Positions 1-10,300 of a stretch of DNA of 64,000 nt are shown here, piece after piece. Origin of the DNA: Acidimicrobiaceae bacterium (lineage in GTDB: Bacteria > Actinomycetota > Acidimicrobiia > Acidimicrobiales > Aldehydirespiratoraceae); assembly GCA_009837445.1 (NCBI GenBank), contig VXTM01000029.1:62001-126000 (forward strand), given 5' to 3'. A model generated the notes under the pieces. The model did not search any database. It saw only the letters and a list, made by a program, of their open reading frames with translations, and was not told the DNA's origin. Position numbers and translations under genes: made by a program. Position 1 is the first letter of the stretch. The number at the start of each line of letters is the position of its first letter.

Positions 1-348
1 GTGCGGCGCACCACGACCACCGCTCCTGCGGCGACCGATGAGGAATGCAGCGCCCGAGCGACCGCGTTCGCGATACTGCTCCCCGAAGTCACCGACTGGT
101 TCGACACGCTGGCGCTGCAAGCCTCAATCGGTGACCTCTACGGAATGCAGGAAACCTACGACCTCCTCAAATGGGCGATGGTGGACCTGCCCGGCCTGAG
201 CCGCGAACTGCTCGATGACTGCGGACACCATTTGACCGAATCTGAGCTGCGCGATGCTCGCAGCGGTCTGCGCCAAGCCGAGTCAGGATGGCGTGAGATC
301 CAAGCCGTGTGCCGGTCTGACCTAGCCGCGCTGGGGTTCGACTGCTGA
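1..348 (+). CDS. Hypothetical protein, possibly cut by the window edge
   Basis: A 115-residue reading frame starts with GTG at the first base, so the true start may lie upstream. The predicted protein is soluble and largely helical, with acidic stretches, and has no signal peptide, membrane segment or motif I recognise. It is the first of three small same-strand genes ahead of a toxin-antitoxin pair; small unknown genes of this kind are common at plasmid, phage or island borders, but no integrase or replication gene is visible. Function unknown. Confidence 0.5.
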   Translation: MRRTTTTAPAATDEECSARATAFAILLPEVTDWFDTLALQASIGDLYGMQETYDLLKWAMVDLPGLSRELLDDCGHHLTESELRDARSGLRQAESGWREIQAVCRSDLAALGFDC

Positions 349-380
349 GCACTACCCGAGTAGCGGAGCACCGTGAGTTC

Positions 381-554
381 ATGACTGAACCGAAGCCCCC
401 GGATCGGCGGGACGGCTGGGACGACCGCGATTACACCCCCACCCGGCCGAGCTACAAGAATCCAATCACCCTCCAAGGGATCGAAGACACCATCCCCGAG
501 GACCTAACCAACGCCGTCCTTAACTACCGACCACACCGCCATGATCAATCCTGA
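381..554 (+). CDS. Small hypothetical protein (57 aa)
   Basis: A 57-residue frame from ATG 381 to TGA 552-554. The product is hydrophilic and rich in Pro, Asp and Arg (begins MTEPKPPDRRDGW), with no membrane segment. It starts 32 bases after the preceding gene, and its last 14 bases overlap the ATG of the next gene at 541, an arrangement that suggests translational coupling. There is no strong Shine-Dalgarno. I do not recognise the family; the support is position, spacing and overlap only. Confidence 0.4.
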   Translation: MTEPKPPDRRDGWDDRDYTPTRPSYKNPITLQGIEDTIPEDLTNAVLNYRPHRHDQS

Positions 555-786
555 CCCCGAGCCTTCATCACCAAGACAGTGGAGAGTCGCCATAGCCACA
601 GCGGCAATAGCCGTGCTCGGCCTATGGGCCTGCCAAAGCACCACAAGTGACGACCCAACACCACAAGCCGAGAAATGCACCGAGTATGAGGGATATGCCT
701 GGGCAGGCGACTCATGCACAGCCCGCAAACGCGCTGCCTGCCGCGACGCCGAAGCCACCCTCGGCATTAGACCGTCCCATTGCTAG
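541..786 (+). CDS. Small putative exported lipoprotein
   Basis: 81 residues. The N-terminus has a basic region (SPRQWR), a hydrophobic segment of about 14 residues (ATAAIAVLGLWA) and then a cysteine, resembling a lipoprotein signal peptide, although Trp at the -2 position of the lipobox is unusual. The rest is short, polar and has four further Cys residues, so disulfides outside the membrane are possible. The start overlaps the end of the 57-residue gene upstream. No family is recognised. Confidence 0.45.
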   Translation: MINPDPEPSSPRQWRVAIATAAIAVLGLWACQSTTSDDPTPQAEKCTEYEGYAWAGDSCTARKRAACRDAEATLGIRPSHC

Positions 787-862
787 AAGGGCTTCGACAC
801 CATCCCATCTGAGCCCCTCAAGACAGATCAATCATTTCTGCTCGACGCCTTTCGCTGCCCGG

Positions 863-1255
863 TCAGTGCTGGAGTTCGACCTCGCAACGGATGCCGGGAG
901 CCTTGGCCAGTCGCTGGTCGGAGGTCAGCAGCGTCGCTCCCGTCGCCTCGGCCAGAGCGACGTAGGCGGCGTCGTAGACAGTGAGATTGTCCCGAAGCTC
1001 CCAGCAGCGCGGCAGCAGTACCCGGTGATCACAACGGGTCACGGGCAAGACCGCGAGGTATCGCAGGGCGGACTGGGCCAGCGCTTCGGCGAGCCCCCCA
1101 CGGCGCACCAGCCCCCTCAGAGCCGAAGCGACCTCGAGGTCGAGCAGGTGCGGTGCCAGTGCCGCCTCCCGGGTGATGCGCCGCAGGGCCTCAAGATTGC
1201 GATCGCTCGATCCGCCGACGGCCTCGGTTGCCACGCTGGCATCGACAACGATCAA
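863..1255 (-). CDS. vapC: VapC-family PIN-domain toxin ribonuclease
   Basis: A 130-residue PIN domain, expected to be an Mg-dependent RNase whose activity is blocked by the antitoxin encoded just upstream. Acidic active-site candidates are D5 (motif VVDAS), E41 (LLDLEV), D95 (VYDAAYVALAE) and D113 (TSDQRL), the usual VapC pattern. The chosen start is TTG at 1255, whose last two bases overlap the TGA of the antitoxin gene (sequence TTGA on the minus strand). Longer in-frame extensions would run through the antitoxin gene and lack PIN similarity. Length and gene order (antitoxin first) are normal for VapBC/FitAB systems. Confidence 0.85.
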   Translation of the reverse strand: MIVVDASVATEAVGGSSDRNLEALRRITREAALAPHLLDLEVASALRGLVRRGGLAEALAQSALRYLAVLPVTRCDHRVLLPRCWELRDNLTVYDAAYVALAEATGATLLTSDQRLAKAPGIRCEVELQH

Positions 1256-1494
1256 TGCGACTCGCGATCGGCCCGGATGATGTCCACGATCAGCTGCGGG
1301 TCGAGATCCGACGAGCCATGGGCGAGAGCCTCCACCCGTTTGCGAGCGAGCAATTCCTCCGCGCTGGCGAGGTCCGCCTGCCGGCACACCGCGTCCAGCA
1401 TGAACTGCTGTAGCGATTGGCCCGCGGCGGCGGCGCGAACCCGGAGCTTGCGATGGACATCGTCGGGGATGTGCTTGATCTGGATGGTGGCCAT
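1252..1494 (-). CDS. vapB: VapB/FitA-type ribbon-helix-helix antitoxin
   Basis: 80 residues. The N-terminus (MATIQIKHIPDDVHRKLRVRAA) is a typical Arc/MetJ-like ribbon-helix-helix DNA-binding segment, with the beta strand IQIKHIP followed by two helices. The C-terminal part (about residues 45-80) would wrap the toxin. It is the first gene of the two-gene operon and overlaps vapC by two bases. Antitoxins of this class normally repress their own promoter, and three 9-base repeats sit directly upstream of the start. Confidence 0.85.
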   Translation of the reverse strand: MATIQIKHIPDDVHRKLRVRAAAAGQSLQQFMLDAVCRQADLASAEELLARKRVEALAHGSSDLDPQLIVDIIRADRESH

Positions 1495-1505
1495 GGGTCA
1501 ACAGT

Positions 1506-1534
1506 AGCGCCAATCTGACGCTAATAGCGCTAAT
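1506..1534 (-). promoter_or_regulatory. Three direct 9-bp repeats upstream of vapB, putative operator
   Basis: Written on the plus strand, three near-identical units lie at 1506-1514 (AGCGCCAAT), 1517-1525 (GACGCTAAT) and 1526-1534 (AGCGCTAAT), 12-40 bases upstream of the antitoxin ATG. Tandem short repeats at this place are expected for autoregulation by a ribbon-helix-helix antitoxin. Binding is inferred. Confidence 0.5.
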
Positions 1535-1605
1535 CAGAGTGGACTGAGCCGTTTTGCGATGCCTCGCAGCAGCAAGCCTTACGCAAGTGCGACAATGCGA
1601 TCTGC

Positions 1606-3357
1606 ATGAGTGCATCCAACGCAGACGAGGCGATCCGGTACGAGCCGGACGAGCCGTGCCCTCCGCTGATCGCCCTGGGCGTTGGGCTTCAGGGTGTCAT
1701 GCTGGTGCTGGCGACGATCGTGCTGATCGTGGCCATCACCGCCCGGGCAGGCGGCCAGGACAATAGCTACCTCACGTGGGCCGTTTTCGCCTCCCTGGTA
1801 ATCGCCGGAGGCCTCACCGCGCTGCAGGCAGGCCGCGTCGGGCGGTTCGGCGCGGGGCACATCCTGATCATGGGACCGACGCCCAACTATGTCGCCGTCT
1901 CGGTGCTGGCCCTGGCGGCGGGCGGGCCGGCCCTGCTGGCCAGCCTCACCGTGGCGGCCGCGCTGTTCTACCTGTTGCTGTCGGTCTGGCTCCCGCTGCT
2001 GCGCCGGATCATCACGCCGGTGGTGTCGGGCACGGTGCTCATGCTGCTGGCGGCCACGATCCTGCCGGTCGCGCTCGGCCGGGTGAGCGAGGTCCCCGAG
2101 TCCGCCCCCGGCGCGGCCGGCCCGGTCGTGGCCCTGGTGACTCTCGTCGCAGTTGTGGCCCTGGCATTGCGGGCTTCGGGGTCCTGGCGTGTCTGGTCAC
2201 CGCTCATGGGCATCGCGGCCGGCTGCGCGGTGGCTGTGATGTTCGGGGCATACGAGGTCCAACCCATTCGCGACGCCCGCTGGGTCGGCCTTCCAGAGGG
2301 CGGGTTCCCGGGGATCGACCTGACCCCGGGCGTCGAGTTCTGGGCCCTGCTGCCCGCCTTCGTCGTGATCGCCCTGGTGGGCAGCGTCAAGAACATCGGC
2401 GACTACATCGCCATCCAGCAGGTCTCCTGGCGCAGGCCGCGGGTGACCGACTACCGGCTGGTGCAGGGATCGCTCAACACCAACGGCGTCGGCATCCTGC
2501 TCTCAGGCCTAGCCGGAACGCCGCCGACGTCGGTCTATTCGTCGTCCAGTCCGCTGCTGGTCAACCTCACCGGCGTCGCCGCCCGGCGCGTCGGTTACGC
2601 CATCGGGGCCGCGATGGTCGTGCTCTCCCTTCTGCCCAAGCTGACGGCCGTGCTGCTGAGCATCCCCAGCCCGGTCATGGGCGCCTACCTGGTCACCGCC
2701 ATAGGAGTGCTCTTCGTGAGCGGCATACAGACGGTGGTGGCCGACGGGCTCGACCGGGGCAAGGCCCTCACGGTGGGAATCGCGTTCTCAGTGGGGGTGG
2801 GCCTGGACAACCAGACCATCGGCGCGGACCTGCTGGGCGAGACGTGGGGTCCGCTGATCGACAACGGGATGCTGGCCGGAGCGGTGGTCGCGGTGGTGAT
2901 GACCCGGTTCCTGGAGTTGTCCAGCCGGGGTAGGCGAGGACGTCTGAAGGTCGACCTTGACCCGTCGGCGGTGACCGAGATCGACGAGTTCCTTCGAGGG
3001 TTCGCGGCCGACATCGGATGGGACGCCACGGCCGCACGGCGCCTGCGTTCTGCTGGCGAGGAGACGCTGATGAGCCTTCTCCAGCAGGGCGACGACCGTT
3101 CGGGACCCGGCACGCCCAGCCTGATCGTGGCGGCCCGCCACAGCGGCGCGGTGGTCGAGATGGAGTTCCTGGCCGTCTTCGATGAGCAGAACCTGGAGGA
3201 CAGGCTGGCCCATCTGAGCGAGGAGTCCCAGAGCGCCGCGGGCATGGAGGAGGGCGAGGTCTCGCTCAGACTCCTGCGTCACTACGCCTCGTCGGTGCAC
3301 CATCAGAAGTTCCACGGGCTGGATGTGGTCACCGTGCAGGTCAGGGCGGCGAGCTAG
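1606..3357 (+). CDS. NCS2 xanthine/uracil-type permease with C-terminal GHKL/anti-sigma-like domain
   Basis: 583 residues. Residues about 20-440 form a polytopic membrane domain of the nucleobase-ascorbate (NCS2) family, with 12 or more hydrophobic segments, a GPTPNY-containing loop and the family-type segment NTNGVGILLSGLAGTPPTSVY. It is expected to import a purine, a pyrimidine or a related compound using an ion gradient; the substrate cannot be read from sequence. Residues about 448-583 are cytosolic and not part of normal NCS2 carriers. The pattern AVTEIDEFLRGFAADIGW, then RLRSAGEETLMSLL, then an alternating strand/helix tail resembles the HATPase fold of RsbW-type anti-sigma kinases, but a clear ATP-binding G-box is not obvious. 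The gene is monocistronic or leads into the hydrolase 43 bases downstream. Confidence 0.8.
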   Translation: MSASNADEAIRYEPDEPCPPLIALGVGLQGVMLVLATIVLIVAITARAGGQDNSYLTWAVFASLVIAGGLTALQAGRVGRFGAGHILIMGPTPNYVAVSVLALAAGGPALLASLTVAAALFYLLLSVWLPLLRRIITPVVSGTVLMLLAATILPVALGRVSEVPESAPGAAGPVVALVTLVAVVALALRASGSWRVWSPLMGIAAGCAVAVMFGAYEVQPIRDARWVGLPEGGFPGIDLTPGVEFWALLPAFVVIALVGSVKNIGDYIAIQQVSWRRPRVTDYRLVQGSLNTNGVGILLSGLAGTPPTSVYSSSSPLLVNLTGVAARRVGYAIGAAMVVLSLLPKLTAVLLSIPSPVMGAYLVTAIGVLFVSGIQTVVADGLDRGKALTVGIAFSVGVGLDNQTIGADLLGETWGPLIDNGMLAGAVVAVVMTRFLELSSRGRRGRLKVDLDPSAVTEIDEFLRGFAADIGWDATAARRLRSAGEETLMSLLQQGDDRSGPGTPSLIVAARHSGAVVEMEFLAVFDEQNLEDRLAHLSEESQSAAGMEEGEVSLRLLRHYASSVHHQKFHGLDVVTVQVRAAS

Positions 3358-3400
3358 CCCGCTCCAAGCACATGGCCCGCCACCCGTTACGATCGCTGCG

Positions 3401-4306
3401 ATGACATCAGACGCGGTCTGGACCGTCCCCGAGCCTCGGTCCACACGCGAGGTGCCGGTGGAGGGCGGCGCCGCCATCATCCTGCGCCGCCACGGCAACC
3501 CGGACGGCACAAGACTCGTCATGTCCCACGGGATCGGCCTGGCCATCGACCTCTACTACCCGTTCTGGTCGATGCTGACCGAAGAGTTCGACGTCTTCGT
3601 CTACGACCTGAGAAGCCACGGCTGGAACGCGGTCAGTCCCCTAGCGGACCACACCATCCCCACGTTCATCAATGACCATGACCGTGTGCTCGACGCAATC
3701 GACACCCACTACGGCACCAAGCCACAGGTGGGCGTATTCCATTCGGTCTCGTCGCTGGCGCCGCTGCTCTCGCCCACCGAAGGGAGCCGTTTCTCGGCCC
3801 TCGTCCTGTTCGATCCTCCGCTGCGCAAGCCGGTCGAGACCCGCAACGAGTTCGACGAGGCCATCAAGCGAGCCGCCAAGATGGCCGAGCGGCGCACGTA
3901 CCACTTCAAGACCCTGAAGGCTTACACCGACTTGCTCGCCTTCCTGCCCGCGTTCCGCCATACCGTCCCAGGTGTCATCGACCTGCTGGCGAGAACCACG
4001 CTGCGCGAGTCTGCGGACAACTCCGGCTACGAGCTCCGCTTCCCGCGGGAGCACGAGTCCCAGATCATGGCCCACGCCCGGATCTTCGCGGTGCTGGTCG
4101 ACCTGGACGGTCTGCAATGCCCCACCAAGGTAATCGGAGCCGACCCGACCCTTCCCTACTCGTACCTCCCGACGCTGGACTTCGGCGAGATGCTCACCGT
4201 GGACTACGACTTCCTGCCCGACTCCACCCATTTCCTCCAGTTGGAGAAGCCCGAGAAGTGCATCAAGGTCATGCGGGACTTCCTGGAGCCGATCGGCCTT
4301 GCCTGA
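3401..4306 (+). CDS. Alpha/beta-hydrolase fold protein
   Basis: 301 residues from ATG 3401. Expected fold features are present: an oxyanion-loop region (MSHGIGLAIDLYYPF), the strand-helix ELRSHG-type segment YDLRSHGWN, a nucleophile elbow at VGVFHSVSS (Ser in place of the second Gly of G-x-S-x-G) and a C-terminal histidine in DSTHFLQLEKPE. It is likely an esterase, thioesterase or epoxide-hydrolase-like enzyme acting in the cytosol. Its last eight bases overlap the TTG start of the giant PKS gene, so the two are probably cotranscribed, and it could be a discrete thioesterase or editing hydrolase for that pathway (inference). An earlier in-frame start at 3323 would overlap the permease gene and is not preferred. 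Confidence 0.7.
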   Translation: MTSDAVWTVPEPRSTREVPVEGGAAIILRRHGNPDGTRLVMSHGIGLAIDLYYPFWSMLTEEFDVFVYDLRSHGWNAVSPLADHTIPTFINDHDRVLDAIDTHYGTKPQVGVFHSVSSLAPLLSPTEGSRFSALVLFDPPLRKPVETRNEFDEAIKRAAKMAERRTYHFKTLKAYTDLLAFLPAFRHTVPGVIDLLARTTLRESADNSGYELRFPREHESQIMAHARIFAVLVDLDGLQCPTKVIGADPTLPYSYLPTLDFGEMLTVDYDFLPDSTHFLQLEKPEKCIKVMRDFLEPIGLA

Positions 4307-7300
4307 CCCGGCGCCGGGGTCGGATCGCTCACCCATCGCGGTGGTGGGGCTGGCGTGCCGGTTCCCGGGCGCGCCGGACGTGGGAGCCTTCTGGCGGCTG
4401 CTCGAAGCAGGCTCGAGTGCCGTAACGGAGGGCGTCCCGGGATCGGGTGTGGGCCGGGTGGGCGAGCTGTTCACCGGCGTCACCCAGAACGACGCCTGCC
4501 GGTTCGGGGCCTTCATCGACGAGATCGACCAGTTCGACGCCGCTTTCTTCCGGATATCGCCGGTGGAGGCCCAGCTGCTGGATCCCCAGCAGCGGCTGAT
4601 GCTGGAGGTGAGCTGGCATGCGCTGGAGGACGCCGGCATCGACCCGGACGGGCTCAAGGGCAGCCGCACCGGGGTGTACGCAGGAATCAGCAACAACGAG
4701 TACCGGGCCCTGGTGCTGGAAGGCAACGACACTGCCGAGCCGGCGGCCAGCCTGTACTCCGTAGCCGGAACCTCGTTCAACACCGCCATCGGCCGGGTCG
4801 CCTTCGCGCTCGGGCTGCAGGGGCCGGCTCTGGCCGTCGACACCGCGTGCTCGTCGTCGCTGGCCGCCGTGCATCAGGCGGTGGCCGGACTGCAGCGGGG
4901 CGAGGCCGACCTGGCCCTGGCCGGCGGGGTCCACGCCATACTGTCCGGCCGGCTGTTCGAGTTGCGGGGCAATGCCGGGATGCTGGCCCCCGACGGGCGC
5001 TGCAAGACCTTCGACGCGGCCGCCAACGGCTACGTGCGGGGCGAGGGATGCGGGATCCTGGTCCTGAAGCGTCTGACCGACGCCGAGGCCGACGGCGACC
5101 GGATCTGGGGCGTGATCCGGGGGACGGCCCTGAACCAGGACGGCGCCAGCCAGGGACTGACCGTCCCGAACGGCGAGGCCCAAGAGCGGGTGATCGCCGA
5201 CGCGCTGGCCTGGGCCGGCGTGCAGCCGTCGGAAGTCGACTATGTGGAGGCTCACGGCACCGGCACGCCGGTCGGCGACCCGATCGAGGCCGAAGCCACC
5301 GGAACGGCCTACAGCACCGGGCGGGATCCGGACCGGCCGCTGCTGATCGGATCGGTCAAGACCAACGTCGGCCATCTGGAGTCGGCGGCCGGCGCGGCTG
5401 CGCTGATCAAGGTGATGCTGGCCATGAATCGGGGAGTGATCCCCCAGCACCTCAACTTCCAGGACCCGAATCCGGAGATCGGTTGGGACCGGCTGCCGCT
5501 GCAGGTCACCGCGGAGCCGACTCCCTGGCCCCTCCGTAGCGACCGCCAGCCGCTCGCCGGTGTGAGCGGATTCGGCTGGTCCGGCACCAACGCCCACGTC
5601 GTGGTGGAGGGCTACGGAACGCCGCATGCGTCAACCGAAGCATCCGATCCGAGGCGATGGGTCTCCGGACCTTCCGTCCAGGTAGCGACCCCGGTCCCAG
5701 CGGCAGCCCCCGCGCCCGCAGACCGCCCCGCCCGTTTGCTCCCCCTGTCGGCCAAGACCGGCGAGTCCCTGCGAGAGATGGCCGCCGGCTATTTGGAGTG
5801 GCTCGAGGAGCGCTTCGAGGGCGGGCCCGGCGCCAAGGACGCCGCCGAACTGCTGTCGGACGCTGCCTGGACCGCGGGGGTCGGGCGAAGCCACATGGCC
5901 CATCGCGCCGGCTTGGTCTTCAAGGACACCGGATCGCTGAGGGAGTCGCTGGAGGCGCTGGCCAGCCGCGACGGGGATCTGTCGGGCCGGCCGGCGACCA
6001 GAGTCGCCTTCGCCTACACCGGCCAAGCCAGTCAATGGGAGGGCATGGGACGCGCCCTCTACGAGAGCGAGCCCGTCTTCCGGGCCGTTCTCGACCGCTG
6101 CGACGAACTGCTCCAGCAGGATCGGGGAGCTTCGCTGCTCGAGGTGATGTTCGGCTCGGAGGAGGAGTTGGACGACCCGGCCTGGACGCAGCCCTGTATC
6201 TACGCGATCGAGTGCGCCTTGACCGCGCTGTGGTCGAGCATCGGCGTGCGCCCCGATGTGGTCGTCGGCCACAGCCTGGGAGAGATCGCGGCCGCTCAGG
6301 CCGCCGGGGCGTTCAGCCTGGAGGACGGCCTGCGGTTCGCGGCCGCCCGGGGCGAGCTCATGGGCGCGCTGGGCACAAGCGGGGCCATGGCCGCGGTGTT
6401 CGCCACCCCGGAGCGGGTGGCGGCCGCGGTCGACGAGCTCAACGCCGCCACCGAGGGCGCGCCGGTGAGCGTGGCCGCCGACAACGGGATGCACCAGGTG
6501 ATCAGCGGCCCCGCGGAAAAGGTCGACAGCCTGCTGGAGCGCTTCGAGTCCGAGAAGGCGTGGGTGCGCCGGCTGCGCAAGAGCCCCGCCTACCACAGCG
6601 CGCTGGTGGAGCCGGCCCTGGACGACCTCGAGGCTGTCGTCGACGGCCTCACAACCGTGGCGCCGTCGGTGGCTTACGTGAGCAGCATGACCGGCCGGGA
6701 ACTGGAAGCCGGCACGGTGCTCGACGGCGGGTACTGGCGCGGCCAGGCCCGGGCGCCGGTGGCCTTCCGGGCCTGCGTGGAGACGTTGGCCACCACCGGC
6801 GTGGACGCGGTGATCGAGATCGGTCCCGACACCGTTCTCGGCCCCACCGTCGCCACCGTCTGGCCGCAGGGAGCCGGCCCGGCGGAGCCGGTCATCGCCT
6901 CCAGCATGCGCCGACCGTCAACCGGCAAGCCCGACCCGGCCGACGGCAGCGGATTCCTCGACGCAGTCGCGGCCGCCTACAGCGCCGGGATTGACGTGTC
7001 GTTCGAGGGACTGTTCGCGGGAGAGTCCCGGTGCCGGGTCGCTCTGCCCAGTTACCGGTTCCAGCACCACCGTCACTGGGTGGAGCAGCCACGCCGCAGA
7101 AGGCAGGCCTCGGATCATCGGCTGCTCGGCACCCGCCACGACTCTCCGAGAGGCGAGACCCTGTACGCCACCGAGGTGTTCGTGACCGATCCGTCGTGGC
7201 TCGACGACCACCGGGTGTACGGGCGGGTCATCACCCCGGGCGCGCTGTACGGCTCGATGGCCGCCGCAGCCTGCGGCCTGAGCGGCCGCGACGGGGAGCT

Positions 7301-10300
7301 TGTCGTGGAGGACTTCCAGCTCCACAGCCCGATGGTCTTCGACGAGCATGACCCCGCCGACGCCTCCGAGGTTGCGGGGCGCAGCGTGCAACTCGTGCTC
7401 GACGGCTCCGGCGCGACGAGTCCCCGCCCCTTCGAAGTGTTCAGCCGGTCAGACGCTGAGGACGGCTGGACGCTGCACGCCCAGGGCATGGTGTCGGCGA
7501 GCACCGGCACGCCTGCGGGCAGCGAGCGGGCCGATCTGGAGGAGCTCAGAGCCGACCTCGACACCGTCGACGTCGCCGGGTTCTACCGGGCCCGGGCCGG
7601 CGCGGGTGTCGACCTCGGCGCATCCTTCCGCACGCTGGCCAAGCTGTGGGCCCGCGACGGCGAGGCCCTGGGCGAGGTCGCTATGCCCGACGGCATCGAC
7701 AGCGGGGGCGCAGAGGTGCATCCGCTGCTTCTCGACGGCTGCTTCCAGGTGATGGCCGCGGCCCGTCGAGCATCCGGTGACGAGGACAGCACTCCCTACC
7801 TGCCGTTCGGATGGGAGCGGCTGGGGCTGCACGGCCCGCTGCCGGATCGGCTGGTATGCCATGCCCGCCTGCGTGAGCCGGGCGGCCCAGACGCCGACGG
7901 CGAGTCAGGCGGGCCCCGCGAGGTCATATCCGCCGACCTGCGCTTCTATGCCCGTGACGGCACAGAGCTGGGCAGGCTGGACGGCTACACGGTCAAGCGG
8001 GCCACGCGGGCCGCCCTGCTCTCGGCCACCGAGAGTCTCGACGACCTGCTGTACGAGGTGGTGTGGCGCGACCGGCCCCTGCCGCCCGGCGTCGTCGGGG
8101 CAGGGTTCCTTGCCAGCCCGGCTGAGGTGGCCGCCCGCTCGGACACGTTCGCGGCGTACCTGGAGGCCGCGGGCGTCGACAGGACCAGCCGGGCCGACCT
8201 GTTGAACGACCTCGAGCGGTTGTCATGGTCCTATGCCCTGATGACACTGGAACGCCTGGGCTGGCAGCGCACCGCCGGCGAGACGGTGGAACCCGATGGG
8301 CTGCGCGAGCGGCTCGGGGTGCTGCCCGAGCACAGGCGCCTGTTCCGCCGGCTCTTCGAGATGCTGGCCCGGGCCGGTGTGGTCGAAACCACCGGTGACG
8401 CCTTCGTCGCCGTGCCCGGCTCCACCGATCACGGTGCTCAGGCGCTGCCCGCCGACCACGAAGCACTCGGTTCGGAGATGGCGCAGCGTTACGAGCACGG
8501 CTCGACCGAGATCGGGCTGTTCCGGCGCAGCGCCGGAGCCCTGGCCGATGTGCTGGTGGGCGACGCCGACCCGTTGACGCTGCTGTTCAGCAGCGGCGAG
8601 CCCACCGCGGCGGACCTCTACCTGAAGGCACCGGTGGCGAGGGCGGCCAACCAGATGCTGGCCGACGCGGTGGCGACGCTGCTGGAACAGCTGCCCGACG
8701 GGCGGAGGCTGCGGGTGATCGAGGTCGGGGCGGGCACCGGTTCGGCCACCGCCGCGGTGCTGCCCGAACTGCCTGAGGGACGCTTCGACTACACCTACAC
8801 CGACATCTCCGCGGGCTTCTTCGCCGAGGCCGAGGACCGTTTCGGCGGGCGGGAGGCGTCGATCGAGTACCGGGTGCTCGACATTGAGCACGACCCGGGC
8901 TCGCAGGGCTTCGACTACCACGCCTACGACCTGGTCATCGCATCCAATGTGCTGCACGCCACCCGCTACCTGTCCGAGACGCTCGAGCATTGCCGGGATC
9001 TGCTGGCGCCGTCGGGCCATCTGGTGGCTCTGGAGAACCTGAGGGGGCAGGGCTGGCTGGACCTGACCTTCGGGCAGCTGGACGGCTGGTGGCGCTTCGC
9101 CGACGCCTGCCGCCCCCACCATGCCCTGGCCAGTCCCGCGGTCTGGCGGCAGGCACTCGACGACGCCGGCTTCGAGGGGGTCGAGGTCTTGGGCGCCGAT
9201 GAGACCGATCCGGACGCCGAGCCCGACCGGGGCGTGATCCTCGCCCAGGGTCCGGCCGATGTGGTCGAACGGCCGGGAGCCTGGGTCCTGGCCGCCGACC
9301 GGGGCGGGGTGGCCGCCGAACTGGCCGAGCGGCTGGCGACCCTCAACCAGACGGTTGTGCTGGCCAGCAGCGAGCCGTCTCACGATCCGGTTTCGGTGCC
9401 CGACGGAGTTGTTGCCGCGGTGATCGACATGGAGAGCCGAGCCGAGTGGCAGGCCCTGCTCGGGACGCTTCCCCCCGACCTCCCTCTGAACGGGGTCGTG
9501 CACCTCGCGGCGGCCGACAGCCACGGTGCGCAGGCCACCACACCGCAGATGGCGACCGCGGTGAAGCGGGCCGCCGCCAGCGCGCTGGCGCTGATGCAGG
9601 GCCTGGCCGACGCCGACGCCACCGCCGCCAAGGGCGTGTGGTTCGTCACCCGTGGCGGCCAGGTGCTCCAGCACGAGTCCGTCGAGGGTGTCGCCGGCGC
9701 GGTGCTGTGGGGTTTCGGGAAGGTCGCGGCCCGCGAGGCCTCCCATCTACAGCCGAGGATGATCGATCTGGACCCGGCCGCCGCCGAGCTGCCGCCGGGC
9801 ATCTCCGACGAGTTCCTGCACCCCGATTCCGAGACGCACATCGCCTACCGGGGAGGGCACCGCCAAGCGGCCCGGCTGATCCGTGCCGGTGCGGGCACGG
9901 AACGGCTGCACCTGCCCGAGCCGGCCGGCGAGTCGGCTTGGATGATCGAGCCCGACGAGGCCGGAGCGCTGGAGGAGCTGCGGGTGGAGGCCGCGCCGGC
10001 CCGAGCGCTGGAACCGGGCGAGGTCCGGGTGGCCGTCGAGGCCACCGGGCTCAACTTCTGGGACATGTTCCGATCGCTCGGCGTGATCGACGAAGGCCTG
10101 CTGGGCGGCGAGTTCTGCGGCCGGGTGCTGGAGGCCGGGCCGGGCGTGAGCACGGTTACCGAGGGCGACCGGGTGGTCGGCCTCGCCTTCGGAACGTTCT
10201 CGGCGGAGGCGGTGACTTGCGAGGAGATGGTGGCTCCGGCGCCGCCGAACATCGGTGTGACCGCACTGGCGACGATGCCCACCGCGTTCGTGTCGGCCGC

